A stretch of 64,000 bases of DNA. It comes from Nymphaea colorata. Lineage: Eukaryota > Streptophyta > Magnoliopsida > Nymphaeales > Nymphaeaceae. The notes beneath the pieces are model-generated. The model was not told the DNA's origin. It worked only from the letters and a program-made list of their open reading frames with translations, and made no database searches. Positions 12,471 through 24,513 of the stretch are shown here, one piece after another. Made by a program: the position numbers and the translations under genes. Where the stretch lies: the NCBI RefSeq assembly GCF_008831285.2, contig NC_045150.1, positions 6,212,001 to 6,276,000 on the forward strand, in the 5' to 3' direction. How positions within the stretch are numbered: the first letter of the stretch is position 1; each line of letters opens with the position of its first letter.

Positions 12471-14190
12471 TGTGTCAAAGGCCAAAAACATCAATACTAA
12501 TTGAGGAACCCAGCTTGGGTTTTATTGTCGGTAGGTATCCGTATAATATATTATTTTACTTAAAATATGGACAGACTGATTAGTAGTAAAACAAATTTAC
12601 TTTAAAATTTTTAAAATAAATGTGTCTTGCTGTTCCAATAAGAAAAGGCCTCTAATTGTTTTCAAGTGGATAAACAGGAACCTAATGCTAACAAGGAGAA
12701 TTCATGCAAATTCTTTTTTTCAAATATTTTAGCAAGCAAACATATTTTCTCAAACGTTCGTGTCTTCAAAATATTAGACACGAACTAACCACAAGGAAGC
12801 ATCATTGTAATAAATAAACTAAACCAAGACAATAAAGTCAAGACTTCATGTGGAAGGGAAAGAACATATAAGTTGTCAACTTTCCAAATTTTCAACACTA
12901 TGTCGACCCGTCTTGCGTCATTGAATCATCTCGACAGTGTGATAGCAATGTTATCAACCACTTTATTAGCGATGACATGAAAAGCAAGGGTGGAAGAACT
13001 AGATTTTTTTTTTTGATGGATTTTTTTAATTGACCATGAATCGTTAAATATATAGTTAACAAATTTTTAATTGACCGTGAAGCAGCGGCCCGAATCTATG
13101 GGGCCATGCCCCATAAGAGACCTCACCTGTCTCTGCCTTTGATGAAAATGGTGGATGGAGATGAAAACTTAGAAAGTTATAAGTACATTGGTTTATTCTA
13201 GCTTGCATGAAATAATATAAAGGCAAACTTATCTTGTTATTGCGAGAAGGCAAACTTATCTTATTATTGCTAGAAGTTAAGATTAATGTACTAGTTCATT
13301 ATCAAAATTACACATGGGTGATAAAACTATTTAATAGCAGTTTTCATTGTAACATCATTTCTAAATATATGTGCACATGTATGCAATCCTTTTTATCTAT
13401 TGCACACGACAAATCTTTGCATATATGTATCAGCTATGTTCATGATATTATTGTGATTTGAGGTTCCACTTCAAGTATTTTGAAACTGATTACTACTTTT
13501 AGCTCTGACTTTGCTATTAATATTTTGAAAAGATCCATTATTACTTGGGTATCAAAGTAACTACAAGGAATTATTTTCTCACGACACACACACACATATA
13601 TATATAATATATATATTATATATATATAAAATATATTATATATATTATATATATATATAAGGGCTAAGGGCATTTCTACCCCATGTCATCAACTCTCGCT
13701 TTTAACGGTAAATTCTGAATTAGAATATTTCTACTATCATACTCTTTATATGAGTAGCTCCAACTGATCGCCGTGTTTATATTGTATCACAATGACTAGG
13801 ACAAACATTTCATTTTTGGTTAATAAAGTTCGTCAATATATTCATCAACCCATACTGGCACTTAGTTGAGTGCAGTAAAATGAATTATAAAATATCTCAA
13901 ACAAGCTATAGACTATGGTTTTCTTCTCTTCTTAAATCCTCAATGAAAATTGTCTATAGGAGGATATCGTTTTTTGCTGGACTCAGAGGCACAGCCAAAA
14001 TTTTTTTACTATGAACATTAAATATATAGGTAACAAATATTCAGTTGGCCTAGAGCAGTGGCTCGGGTCTCGTGGGGTTGAATCATATAATTGAATCCAA
14101 ATCTATTTATATCCAATAATTAAAATCATGGTTTTAGGGTAAGCTCCCTGAAGCATATGACCTATGCAGCCCTAACTCGATTTAACTTTG
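12471..14190. other. intergenic with a dispersed repeat pair and an AT microsatellite
   Basis: No gene seen. Two diverged copies of one repeat lie at about 13035-13110 and 14005-14085 (shared TTAAATATATAG-TAACAAAT followed by GAGCAGTGGCTCGGGTCT-like sequence). A long (CA)n/(TA)n compound run spans about 13584-13661. Confidence 0.6.
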
Positions 14191-14194
14191 TTCA

Positions 14195-14460
14195 TTAGAG
14201 TTCAAAGAAACAAAGAGTTGTTTCAAGTTCTAGTATTGAAGTTGAATATCAGGCCATTGCTGATACCACAATTTAAATAACATGGTTTAGTTTCATTCTG
14301 AAAGGATTGGTATTAAACAAAATCACAAGCTCATGGTACGGTGTGATAATGTTGGAACATCCGGTTTCTCATGAGTAAGCAACACGTAGAAATCGATGCT
14401 TGGCAAAAAATTACCAAAAAGAGATGAGAATCCAACATACATACAAGATCATAAGCTCTT
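14195..14460 (+). pseudogene. Ty1/copia RNase H fragment
   Basis: The plus strand reads SSKKQRVVSSSSIEVEYQAI, matching the copia RNase H signature S-K-K-Q-x-x-V-S-x-S-S-x-E-x-E-Y-x-A. It continues through frame breaks to a WCDN-like and an HIEID-like segment. Stops and frameshifts show it is dead. It is separate from the intact-LTR copia element at 32 kb. Confidence 0.7.
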
Positions 14461-14725
14461 TTTTTTTTTTTTTTTCTTGGACAAGCTATTTAAAATTTAG
14501 TCAAGCTCAATGTTATAAAAAATACCATAGAATGAGAGGAATGTTATAATGATAATCTTGATAGGAGAAAGAAATTGAAGCACCATTATAAAGAGCCAAC
14601 CCACCATGTGTCTCGTTGTATTGGTGGTCTTCTTGGTATAAGAGAGGAGTTAACAAGCTATGTAGTCCGGGCTACAAAATTTTGGCTAAGGGCCAATAGG
14701 TACTAAATTTTAAAATTTTAAGGGT

Positions 14726-16579
14726 CACTACACTAAAAAAAACCCTAGGCACTACCGATGGTCAGAGCATGTTAGTGAAACATGACAACACGTTGGTAAA
14801 GGTTTTATTGACGTTTTCTTTCATCGTGGGTGAAGATAATGTTGGTAAAAATCATTACCGACACAAGGGTCAGCGCGTTGGTGAATGGATCCATCACCAA
14901 CATGCACGACATGTAGGTAAAAATGACGATTACCTACGTCCAAGCGTGTCAGTAATAGTCAATATCTTGTGACATCTCAGCAAACATTGGTAAAACTTTA
15001 AAACTTTATACCGACAGTTGTCCTAGACGTCGGTAAACTTTCACCAACGTCCACTAAACATCGCTCCTAATTGTTATCGACACAAATTTGTGCGTCAATG
15101 AAAGTTATTGTTTTTTTTTCTAATCCGCATAGGACATATTTTTTATGAAAATCGAAAATACCTATACAAGATACCTGCTTATATTTTTCATGTATCATAT
15201 GAACAAATATTTCAATTAAATGTTTATAAACCAAACATATATGTATAACTGAATAATTTGAGTCTGAAATTAGTGGAATTGCTGCTAACATTGAGGAAAC
15301 TGAGACTCAAGTGCACAAACTTTATCTTTCAGTAATGTCTTCTTGCAAGGTATGTATGATGCTTGAATTGAAGTTCAAATCGAAGCGAGAAGGACAAACA
15401 CCTAGCTCCATCATCTGTACTCTGTCATGTCTCTCCTATCCCATCACCCTAGAATAGATATCATTACTTTTCGATGTATCTTGCAGCCCTTCAAACACTG
15501 TTTAGAGTTGTTCCTTTAGTTGATCCTACAATATATGAACATATATAATGAAAAATGCAATTATTTGAGTATATGATAACATATATACTGTTGAGATAGA
15601 TGAATGTAATTGTTCGAGTGAGACTTACAATCACAACATTGGCTTCAGGGTTGGAGTAGTTCGAGTTTTTATTGGTCCTAGTAGCAATGAACAACTCGGC
15701 ACATGATGGCTGCTCGGAACTTTTCCCAAACACTTGATGGGTGGTTAAAAATGGTAATGATCGGAAACATTCAAAAGCACATTCGAATGACAACCAATCA
15801 AACTAATATTTTGGAAACAAGTATATGTGTAGTTGAACAAGACATGGTAAAAAAATTGGCACCAGAATATACTGGAACTGGGTAAAGATAAACACTGGAG
15901 AAAAATTGAGGGTTTTGTATTTGTGTTGGGATTTTATATAATTAATATATAAAATTAAAGGTACTAAGCTCAACAAACATTCTTACAAAGTTTCATGAAA
16001 ATAGTCAATAGGAAGAAGAGGGAAAAGAAAAGGAAAGAAAGACGAATAAGAAAGGAGAAGAAGGGCTCATGCAAATAATAAGTCAAAGAAGACTTTACCG
16101 ACAAATATAATGGATTGATAAAATCATACTTAAAAACATTGATGATATTCATGCGGTAACTTTTATCGACATCTGGAGTCAATACATCGATGAAAGTAGA
16201 GTTTTACCGATGCATAGGTCAAATGACAGTAATGTATTGTAGAGAAACTATTTCAACAACGAGATAATGATAAAACATCAGTAAAACTAGCTCATTTTGT
16301 AGCTGAGCATTAGTAATTTTCACCAAAAGAAAATTTCATGGATGCAAGAATGGTCATGTATCTATAAAATTGGCTTTCTTTAGGTACTTTTACTGACGTC
16401 CATAGCTGAACATTTGTAATTTTCACCAGAAAAATGTTGACAGCTTTTCGCCGACGTCTGCTCTAGATGTCAGTGAAAATTTATATTAACTGACATTTGT
16501 TTCTAGACGCCCATAAAAGTTAGACTTTCACCAACATGAGATTTTCACGCATGGGTGAATCCTTTTTTTTTTTGTAGTA
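14726..16579. mobile_element. nonautonomous CACTA (En/Spm) element remnant
   Basis: The left end is CACTACACTAAAAAAAACCC (from 14726) and the right end is TTTTTTGTAGTA (to 16579), i.e. CACTA...TAGTG with one changed base. Both ends carry many diverged copies of a subterminal motif near ACCGACGTC/TTGGTAAA in both orientations, as in CACTA elements where transposase binds. No transposase is recognisable inside. A 3-bp target duplication is not evident. Confidence 0.75.
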
Positions 16580-16784
16580 AATGAGAAAAATAGCTTGAAA
16601 ATATCAATATAAAAATAAGAAAATTTTGCGGTCCGCGTATGCAATTGCTTACACGTCGTCTACACCTGCTTCTGCCCATGCATGTAGGGAAGTGAAACCA
16701 TCAAGGGTGGAGAACAAGACCATTAAATAAATGCACGTTAATCATATGGTTTCTCCACATGCATAAATGGCACATTTACAGCTG

Positions 16785-17189
16785 TATGGCTTGGGATGGG
16801 CTACCTCGAACCCAACTTGACTAAAAATACTCGTTTAAACTCGAGTTGAGCTCCTTAAAACATGCTCAAATTGACTCGATTATAAGGTACTGTCGAGCTC
16901 AAGCTCGAGCTTGACTTGCTTAATTCGTTTATGTAAACCTGTCTCATTTCTTTTAACTTATTTAACTCGTCAACTCATTGACTTATTTAGTTAATTCATG
17001 ATGAACCGGTTTTATGTAGTTGAACTAAGCCTAGTTTAAGCAAGTCGAATTTGACTCGTTTAACATTTCAAGTATAAATTTAAACTCGAGCTCAACTCAT
17101 TCATAAATGAGTCAAGCTCGAGATGAGTTTTTTTTTTTCTAACAAGTTCGAGCCCAGTCCAAGTTGACTCAACTTGTTTTGTAACCCTA
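16785..17189. mobile_element. degenerate copy of the CTCGAG-rich hAT-type MITE family
   Basis: Same family as 39,351-39,805: GAGCTC/CTCGAG-rich arms around an ACTCGTTTAACTC middle, with right end TTGTTTTGTAACCCTA. The left end is strongly diverged and the target duplication is not recognisable. Confidence 0.65.
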
Positions 17190-17922
17190 TGCATATTGAT
17201 GTAACGATTGTGTTTTTGGAAAAATAAACAAGAGCTGCCTTAGTGTTGATGCATACCAAAACTAGTCTAACCACATAAAATCTACTCTTTCTTTGTGGGT
17301 GCATTATTTTATTAGCCAATTGGGTTTTCAGATGTGATATAGAGAACTGATGCATCGTAGATGCACTGCTTATAAGGACAAGAATGCATCTATGACCGTA
17401 ACATAGGTGTGCGACAAAGTGACCGCGATAACTCATCCGTGATGCACAATCCATGGACATGAATATGTTTATATCTGTCGTTGTTTAATATTTTTGGTTT
17501 TTGGTGTTTGTTTAACAAAATTAACCTGTATGCCTTTCCATGATAGAATCTGGAGCAAACGACTCAGGGAAAAGGGATGGTGCAAGGGCGATTGCCTCCC
17601 TCTAAAATTTTTGAAAATAAAAATTCTAACAAGTAAAATTTTGAAAAAAATGTATTTAACTCCTGTGAAATTTGAAAACTCATAATTTGGCCCCACTGAA
17701 AATTTTAAGAAGTATAACTCCACACTTGAGGGGGGAGTAGCTGGTTCAGCAATACAGATGCCCTTGACGCCGGCTTTGTAGATATTCATTTTTTTTCTAT
17801 GTTCTATTTGCTTCAGTGTTGTCCCTTATTCACCTTGCAGATTTTAATTTGTCAAAAATTATAGATGTTCAGCAAAATTAACACTGTCACTTTTTTGTAT
17901 GGTTACTTTTGCATGAGAGTTG
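17190..17922. other. intergenic, with a MITE-like fragment
   Basis: No gene seen. About 17560-17760 holds a fragment with CCTCCCTCTAAAATTTTTGA and GGCCCCACTGAAAATTTT, a type of repeat also hinted at near 41,030. Confidence 0.5.
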
Positions 17923-18143
17923 AAGGGCTGCACACGAGCCGAGCCCGAGCTTCGCCAGCTCGAGCTCAAACTCGAGCTAAAAATACTCGAGCTTGGCTCA
18001 AACTCGAGCCGAACTCCTTATAACAAGCTCGAGCTCGACTTGACTACACATAGTCGAGCTTGAGCTCGACTCGTTTAGCTCAATTAACTCGTTAGTCATT
18101 AACTCATTTAACTAGTTAACTCGTTTAGCTTGTTTAGGCATTT

Positions 18144-18224
18144 AACTCGTTTAGCTTGTTTTTTGGTTCACATTGCAAATTATAACTTGTTTAGCTTGTT
18201 TTTTTGGTTCACATTGCAAATTAT
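18144..18224. repeat. 40/41-bp tandem duplication at the inner edge of the left hAT arm
   Basis: 18144-18183 and 18184-18224 are near-identical (AACTCGTTTAGCTTG... and AACTTGTTTAGCTTG...). The junction lies where hAT arm sequence meets the captured insert. Confidence 0.9.
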
Positions 18225-18324
18225 CTGATGCTCAATTTGCAGTTTCTTTAGCCATATTACAATGGGAAGCAAAGGTAAATATATTAGTTTGGAAATGGAT
18301 TTAGACAACACGAATGCAGCATAC

Positions 18325-20068
18325 TCAAAAATTTGCAGATTCATGCTTAGAAAGCACTGAATCTCCTTGCTCAGTGTTTGTTTCATTGGCATTGTTTTTG
18401 TACTCGGACAACAAATCCATGAACTCATTGAGAAGTCGCTGCACTTTTCTGCTTCATGCCATTGCTGGAAGGATGTCTTCTCTAAGGAGTTTGGGCTTTT
18501 TCATTCCCTTAATTCACAATAGCAAAAGCATCAAAACAAGTGGTAGGCTGTAGTTCTAGAAAACTTGCATCCTGTTGCATACATATGCATGTCTGCACCT
18601 GTTCATGTGTGCCTATATGTGTCTGTGAGTGCCTTGCCAAGTGTGCACATGCATGAACATGTTTGACAGGAGACACATAAACAGAACTATTGGTGAATGA
18701 TGTTTTACAAGCACAAAAGGATCCCATGCAGGGTTTTGCAGTATAGAAGCAACAAAATCAACCATGCTAGTGGGAAGACCAAGAAATTTCTCACATAATT
18801 CTCTCAAGCATGACTCATCTGCTTCCCTGTTTGAAAAAAAAAAAAAACATAAACAAAAGAACTGCAGAACGTTTCCCAAACTTTTCCTCTTTCCATTAGA
18901 AAAGCAATTCTCTTGTAACAAAATCAAGATGGAATGAAGCTAAGCAAGTGAAAGTTCTATAAAACATAGGCACCTTTAGGCCTTTTACACACATCCACCT
19001 ATAATGTAAGATATCAAAAGATGAAGGTTACAACCTAAGCCAGAATTTGCACAGAGGTGTAACTGTGATCGCACCTTCTCTTTGTAAGGTCACAACCCAA
19101 GCTAGAGTTTGCAGTATGCAGAACTATAATTAAGAAAATATAAAGTTAAACCAAGCCACATGATATTCTTTTGTTACCATCTTGTGAGCAACAAATAATT
19201 ATGCTCTGATCTTAGGAAATATAAGCACATCCCTTGAGAAAAACAATCATCCAACCACTTGTCCTCCAGCAATCTATTTTTCTTTTTTTTTTTAAAATAA
19301 GAATCATGGACATGTGAAGGGGACCACGACACAAGTAGCTTTGTCAAGACGAAATTCATTTTAATCCTGCAGTAAGATACCAGCAAAGATAGTTAGAAGC
19401 ATCGATAACATCCTTCGGTAGTTATACGGAAATTTGAGAGCACCAATTTGGTAAGAGTGACTAGGAAATGATAACAAGAACAACCACCAGATGATCTAAC
19501 GCAAGAAAAAAGGTTTACCTTTACATGAAAAGAAACATTCAAAATATAAAAATGAATAACAAAGTAATAACCTGGCAAGAAATTGGATATAGGCGAGGAG
19601 GCATTGGCAATACTCATTAGGTGATTTCAAAGCTAAGGAAGATGCAAGTTGTGCTTCCAGATGTGCCCTGGTCTGCACACCATCGGTCAAAGTCCTGTAA
19701 CAATTATTTCATATTATATAGATATCCGAATCTGATGTTGCTAAGTAGGGAGTCTCTAGACTATCTATATTGTACACACATTGCTAACAAGATCACCATA
19801 TAGACAAAGCCATTAATCAACGACATCAACTAAATAGTAGGATATAGGAATATAGTAGGAACATAAAAGACAATATTCGGCGGTTATAAACCCTTCCTCC
19901 TCCCAAATGCAGCTCATAAGACAGCAAAAATAGAAACCAAAGTACTCGATCTTACCTCCGGAATGCTGGTGGGCCGGTGGCCTGTCTTAGGATGCTGGAT
20001 GGTGGTGCTGCCTTGCTTGTGAAGGCCATGCAGCGGTGAGCAGGTGAAGAGCCTAGAAAGGTGGTCAT
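18325..20068 (-). pseudogene. HIRA: chimeric gene fragment: foreign first exon plus last three HIRA exons
   Basis: HIRA is the H3.3 histone chaperone; only its C-terminus is present. Exon 19694-19572 reads [20 protein letters not shown] and [12 protein letters not shown]. Exon 18826-18709 reads [16 protein letters not shown]. Exon 18507-18325 reads MKKPKLLREDILPAMA, then an in-frame TGA (18456-18454), then RKVQRLLNEFMDLLSEY to the native stop. Phases agree across all introns. Upstream, an ATG at 20068 starts an exon (MTTFLGSSPAHRCMAF...) that ends at donor 19956 in the phase needed by the first HIRA exon, so a 135-residue chimeric frame is open. That first exon does not resemble HIRA. The whole lies between two hAT arms. 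The HIRA match is confident; expression is unknown. Confidence 0.8.
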
Positions 20069-20505
20069 GTGGTTGATGGAAGAGGGAAGGCGTCAGACAG
20101 GAAGGAAGATGGTAGACGGGAAGAGACTAGAGACGGAACACGGAAAACCAAAGACGAAGGATTGTCGTCTCTCGTCTGGTTGTTGTGGTCGACGGAAGAG
20201 GGAGGATGAGAAGAGAAAGAGCAGACGGAAGAGAGATATTAGTTTGAAAGACGGAAGATAAAGACGTATATATATGTTGGCCCTCGGTAAATAGTTTTAA
20301 CCCTGAACCGGTTTGAGGAACCAGTTTATGCGATTCAATTAAATAACGAGTCGAGTTCTTGCAACTCGAACTCAACTCATTTATAGTTTCGAGTGTAAGT
20401 GTGAGCTCGAACTCGACTCATTTATAAATGAGTCGAACTCGAGCCGAGCTTTCTCGAGCGAGTTCGAGTCGAGCCCGAGTTGGCTCGACTCGTTGTGCAG
20501 CCCTA

Positions 20506-21920
20506 TGAAGCTCACACCCAACTTCTTATCTCTATAAGATATATTGTATGCTTTTGGTGCCTTATGAAGTCACATTCATTGTGCTTCAACTTGTATATCG
20601 ATAAAACCCTTTTTGCAACAAAAGAAGTTGACATCGAAATGAAAATTGGCCGCCTACCACTCCCCATTTCAAGCCATTCTGCTAACTCTTTTGAGGATTT
20701 TTTGTGTGACCACTTCAATTGACAGTCTTATATCTTGCATCCTCTGCAATTTGTGTTTGCTTGATCTGATCTTCTAAAATCGTGTTATGGACACGACACT
20801 GAAAGAAGACAAGAAATTGGAACGACTGCTATTATCTGCAAAGGTGTCTGCTACGTTCTCAAAGAACTGTCTATTATTTGGAAAGCAACCCCCCTTCCTA
20901 TATAACATGACCTCAATCTAACTCATTATAGAGTTGGATGTCCGTGGTTCCTTGCATGATCTTGTAAATGTTTTTGTAATCTTATATAAGTGCTATGTAT
21001 TGGGCATCTGGCTTTACTTCAACCTCATTATCATGAGTAAGGGCATGAGATCAAATGCCAATTGAATGCTACTAAAGTTTTTCTTGACATTGTATCACCA
21101 AGTAATTCATATTCGTTCTTGTTACAAATGTTATTTTGGCCAGATATTTTATCTCATCCGTGTTTACCAAGCATGAGGAAAAAGTATCCAATATTATTTA
21201 TTTGCTCACCAAACATGAAATATTTCCACTTTGGTGATATCTTTTCTTGGATAATCACACCGTGGACAAGTTTTCCGATGAAATTATTCACAGTCCCACT
21301 CAAGTTTTCTAAGGCTCCATTAATTGTATTAATGTCCTATGAGTTAACTAGCTTGAATTTTTTGGCAACTAATTTTTGCCCATACCTCCAAGTTTTTGTC
21401 TTGTCATTCAAACGTCCAAATCAAATATTAAAAGTTAAGTTTTTAATTACCTTTTGACAAAATTTGTTCCTTAAATAACCAAATTATCCAAGTTTGCGGT
21501 TTGATTGTTCTTGATCTAAAAATCTTTATAATTTGAAAACCATAAATTTAATATACCATTTTCTCAATACGAAAATATAAAAGTTAAATATTTTAGGGAT
21601 CGATCTTAGGATTCTTTTACAAATAGTGATTTTTATCGCGGACTTTTTGTAGCTTCACAAAAGCCCACCGCGCCACATGCCATAGATTTCGCATTTTATC
21701 AAACTCATTTACCATTTAAGATTTACAGATTGAAGCTTTGGGATCGCCGAGAACGCCTTGCATCCTCCCTCCTACCAAAAAGGCGGCTCCGAAATTTCCT
21801 TCCTGCTCTGCTCAGACTGCTCGTTTAGATCATTGAGTCCTCTCCTCCCTCTCTCTGAGCAAATCGGCTGACTGAATTTCCCTCCGAAGCTCAGGGGAGA
21901 ACTCTCCCTCTCTCCCTCTC
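20506..21920. other. intergenic and methyltransferase promoter
   Basis: About 20950-21450 reads weakly like a decayed copia integrase tail (FICSPNMKYFHFG with a DKFS segment in another frame), too diverged to annotate firmly. The last 150 bp before 21921 are C/T-rich (CTCTCCCTCTCTC), typical of a plant 5' leader. Confidence 0.4.
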
Positions 21921-22628
21921 ATGAGGTTCACGGACTCGCCGGTCGTGGAGATTAGGGTGCGTGGCCACCTGCTGACCTTCGAGCAGGACAACGGCTCCAT
22001 GCACGTGGGCACCTCTGTCTGGCCGTGTTCCCTCGTCCTCGTCAAGTTCCTCGACCGCTGGCTCTCTGCCGAAGGCTCCACCGCCGCCACCACCACCACC
22101 ACCGTTACCAACCCTTATGCTCCCCTCTTTGACTTTCGCAACAAGCGCGGCGTGGAGCTTGGTGCTGGCTGCGGCGTCGCCGGTATGGGCCTCTCCCTCC
22201 TCGGCCTTGACGTCGTCCTCACGGACATCGCCCCGGTAATGCCGGCACTTAAGCGCAACCTTAAGCGGAATCTCCCTTCCTCCTCCGCCTCATCTCGCCC
22301 AACGGCCGGCAAGCTCAAGATCGCTCAACTGTACTGGAACAACAGGGCTCAGATCCAAGCGCTGAAGCCCCCATTCGACTTCGTTATCGCCACGGACGTC
22401 GTCTACCTCGAGGAGACGGTGGAGCCCCTCCTTTCCGCCATGGACGCTTTAGCGGGCCCTGCCACCCTCATCCTTCTAGGATACCAGCTGCGCTCGCCGG
22501 AAGCCCATCAAAAGTTCTGGGAGCTCTGCCCCACCTTGTTCTCCGTGGACAAGGTCCCTCACGAACATCTGCACCCTGATTATGCCTACGAAGAAACCGA
22601 TGTCTACATTCTCAGGAAGAGGGCGTGA
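21921..22628 (+). CDS. METTL21-type protein-lysine methyltransferase family member
   Basis: Single exon, 235 residues, in a GC-rich block unlike its AT-rich flanks. It belongs to methyltransferase family 16, whose members transfer methyl groups from S-adenosylmethionine to lysines of chaperones, elongation factors or VCP. The visible order is GTSVWPCSLVLVKFL (30-44, the conserved substrate-side W-P region), then motif I VELGAGCGVAGMGLSLLG (78-95) for AdoMet, the acidic residue in VVLTDIAPV (98-106), and post-motif FDFVIATDVVYLEETVEPLL with the family DVVY signature. The C-terminus ends YILRKR near the stop. The start is the first ATG after the pyrimidine-rich leader. Residues 54-63 are a low-complexity Ala/Thr tract. 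The substrate cannot be told from sequence. Confidence 0.85.
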   Translation: MRFTDSPVVEIRVRGHLLTFEQDNGSMHVGTSVWPCSLVLVKFLDRWLSAEGSTAATTTTTVTNPYAPLFDFRNKRGVELGAGCGVAGMGLSLLGLDVVLTDIAPVMPALKRNLKRNLPSSSASSRPTAGKLKIAQLYWNNRAQIQALKPPFDFVIATDVVYLEETVEPLLSAMDALAGPATLILLGYQLRSPEAHQKFWELCPTLFSVDKVPHEHLHPDYAYEETDVYILRKRA

Positions 22629-24292
22629 CTGTCCGAGTGTGGGATTGGTCACCATAGAGCTGGATTTCATTTTCTGAGCAAACTTTCTCGTAGCAATTTG
22701 GTACTTCGTCAATAGCGGCATCATGATGAATCGACTCTTGTGGTTGGTGGTTGCGTGGTTTTCGATCCACTTTCATGTTTTACCTTCTGTTAATTTCTGC
22801 ATGTGGTTTAACCTGATATGTCGATTCCTTGATCCCTATAGTAAGATCGATTAATTTGTCTTTTTGCTTTGTTCTTTGGTGCGGAAGAAGAAAAAAGAAT
22901 GTGTTTCCTTGCAACATGGACTAGGCAGTCTAGGCGAGACTTGTTGCGAAAAAAGGTCTTCGTTGCAAGTTAGGATTAATATATGAAAGTATGTAGATAA
23001 CTTGTCTTGCCACTTCTGGTTTTTTAAAATCCTCACCTGCAAATAATTATGCCATTTTACAGAGGACTTCCATAACATAGAAACCACGGATTGAGCATGA
23101 AGGCTTTTGATGAAAACCAAGAGATCAAACTGTTGCCTTGAATTTCTTGGGCCAAGGTTGTGGAGCTTGTTTACTAGTTGGCAACATGACAAGTTGATGC
23201 ACAAGTAGTCCTAGTCGATCCAGATTGGGTCCTAAGTTGAGGTCGTTCTCTAGAATAATTTTCTATGTATTTGACAGCATGTATAGCATTTTCAACTTTT
23301 CAACAGGAATGCAAATTCAAGTGCGATTCTTATGCCTTCCCTGTGGCGTGTTTTTTGATTTGTAGAGATATTCCTTCATGAAGAACCAGACGCTTTTGGT
23401 CCTAAACATTCATATTATGTTAGAGTTATATACTTCATAGCTTGATTACTGATTTTATGTGCTTAATTGAATTGTCTGTGCAAATTTGGATTGTCAAAGC
23501 TACGTCTTGTTCATATGCTAATGCCAAAGTTGCCAACCCATTCTAGTTACTAAGACAACTTGCTTACCTACTAGTCAACTCTTTGGAAGTGCAACTCCAA
23601 GTATTAAGAATTTTTGACTTTTACTGTATATTGATTATGTATATACATGAGAGCATGCATGTTATTTCAACAGGAACACACATCATGTATGATTCTGATG
23701 GCTTTCCTATCACGTGTTTTTTATTTAGAAAGATGCTTGTTATGTTATCAGTTGTGTACTTGAATTGCGGAACTACCATTGTTAATACAAAAAATTAGGG
23801 TCCTATCCAATCCAAGTTACGAAGTCAACTAACTAACACGTGAACCAAGTCTCTGGCAGTCCGAATCCAAGTCATTAGATTGCGATTCAGGCTTTGAGCT
23901 TGTAAAGTGCTTGATGAACCCTGAGCACCATTTTGTTTTCACACTTGCCATGTGGAGGCACCTGGCTGCACCATCTTGTTTTAACCTAAGAAAAGGATCT
24001 TTATTCGTGGTTTAAATTTCCTACTCTTCAATAAGAGTACAATTGTCACCATGCCAGAAGTGCAATCGTTTCAATCATACAAAAATGCTAACTCTAGCCC
24101 CTTCCAACAATTTGAATTTCATATTTTTAAGCTGGCCATCAACTTTGCCTTTTTGCTTTCTCTCTCTCTGTGAGGCAGAAATTATCTGATGTGCTTCACT
24201 TTCTTTCTGCATGCTAGATTGTGACCATCTGCTACTGTACTTCTTAGGCCCACCTCTGGTGGTCAAGTTTGGTAACATTGACAACATCTCTT
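22629..24292. other. 3' flank of the methyltransferase gene and intergenic
   Basis: No further gene. About 23300-23620 and 23650-23890 share several diverged blocks in the same order (AACAGGAA...GATTCT-ATG, CTTTCCTATCACGTGTTTTTT, CAACTCCAAG/GAATCCAAG), suggesting an old tandem duplication. Confidence 0.5.
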
Positions 24293-24328
24293 TCTCTCCC
24301 TCTCTCTCTCTCTCTTACACAGATACAC

Positions 24329-24379
<51 letters not shown>

Positions 24380-24391
24380 TCACACACACAC

Positions 24392-24431
<40 letters not shown>

Positions 24432-24481
24432 CACACATATATATAATATATACACACACACACACACGTCCCTTCCGACTT

Positions 24482-24512
<31 letters not shown>

Positions 24513-24513
24513 C
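24293..24513. repeat. compound microsatellite (CT)n(CA)n(TA)n(TG)n
   Basis: Runs of CT, CA, TA and TG alternate over about 220 bp, including a TA run of about 45 bp. All long frames across it are low-complexity translations. Confidence 0.95.

Larger units (their letters stand above)
17923..20505. mobile_element. split hAT-type element enclosing captured HIRA exons
   Basis: The left half (17923 to about 18165) and the right half (about 20290-20505) are the two arms of the family seen complete at 39,351-39,805. The termini AGGGCTGCACACGAGCC and CTCGTTGTGCAGCCCTA are inverted repeats of each other. The 2.1 kb between them is not hAT sequence. It contains HIRA exons on the minus strand and a polypyrimidine/purine region. 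The arrangement looks like gene capture by a nonautonomous element. No 8-bp target duplication is seen (GAGAGTTG versus TGAAGCTC), so two independent half copies remain possible. Confidence 0.55.

Noticed and set aside
20061-20261. Basic Arg/Lys-rich plus-strand frame
   Set aside because: It is the antisense of a polypyrimidine leader upstream of the chimeric HIRA first exon.
17915-20513. 8-bp target duplication for the split hAT element
   Set aside because: Flanks GAGAGTTG and TGAAGCTC do not match.
21062-21457. 131-codon plus-strand frame upstream of the methyltransferase
   Set aside because: Only a vague likeness to a decayed copia integrase tail that needs two frames; not enough for a feature.
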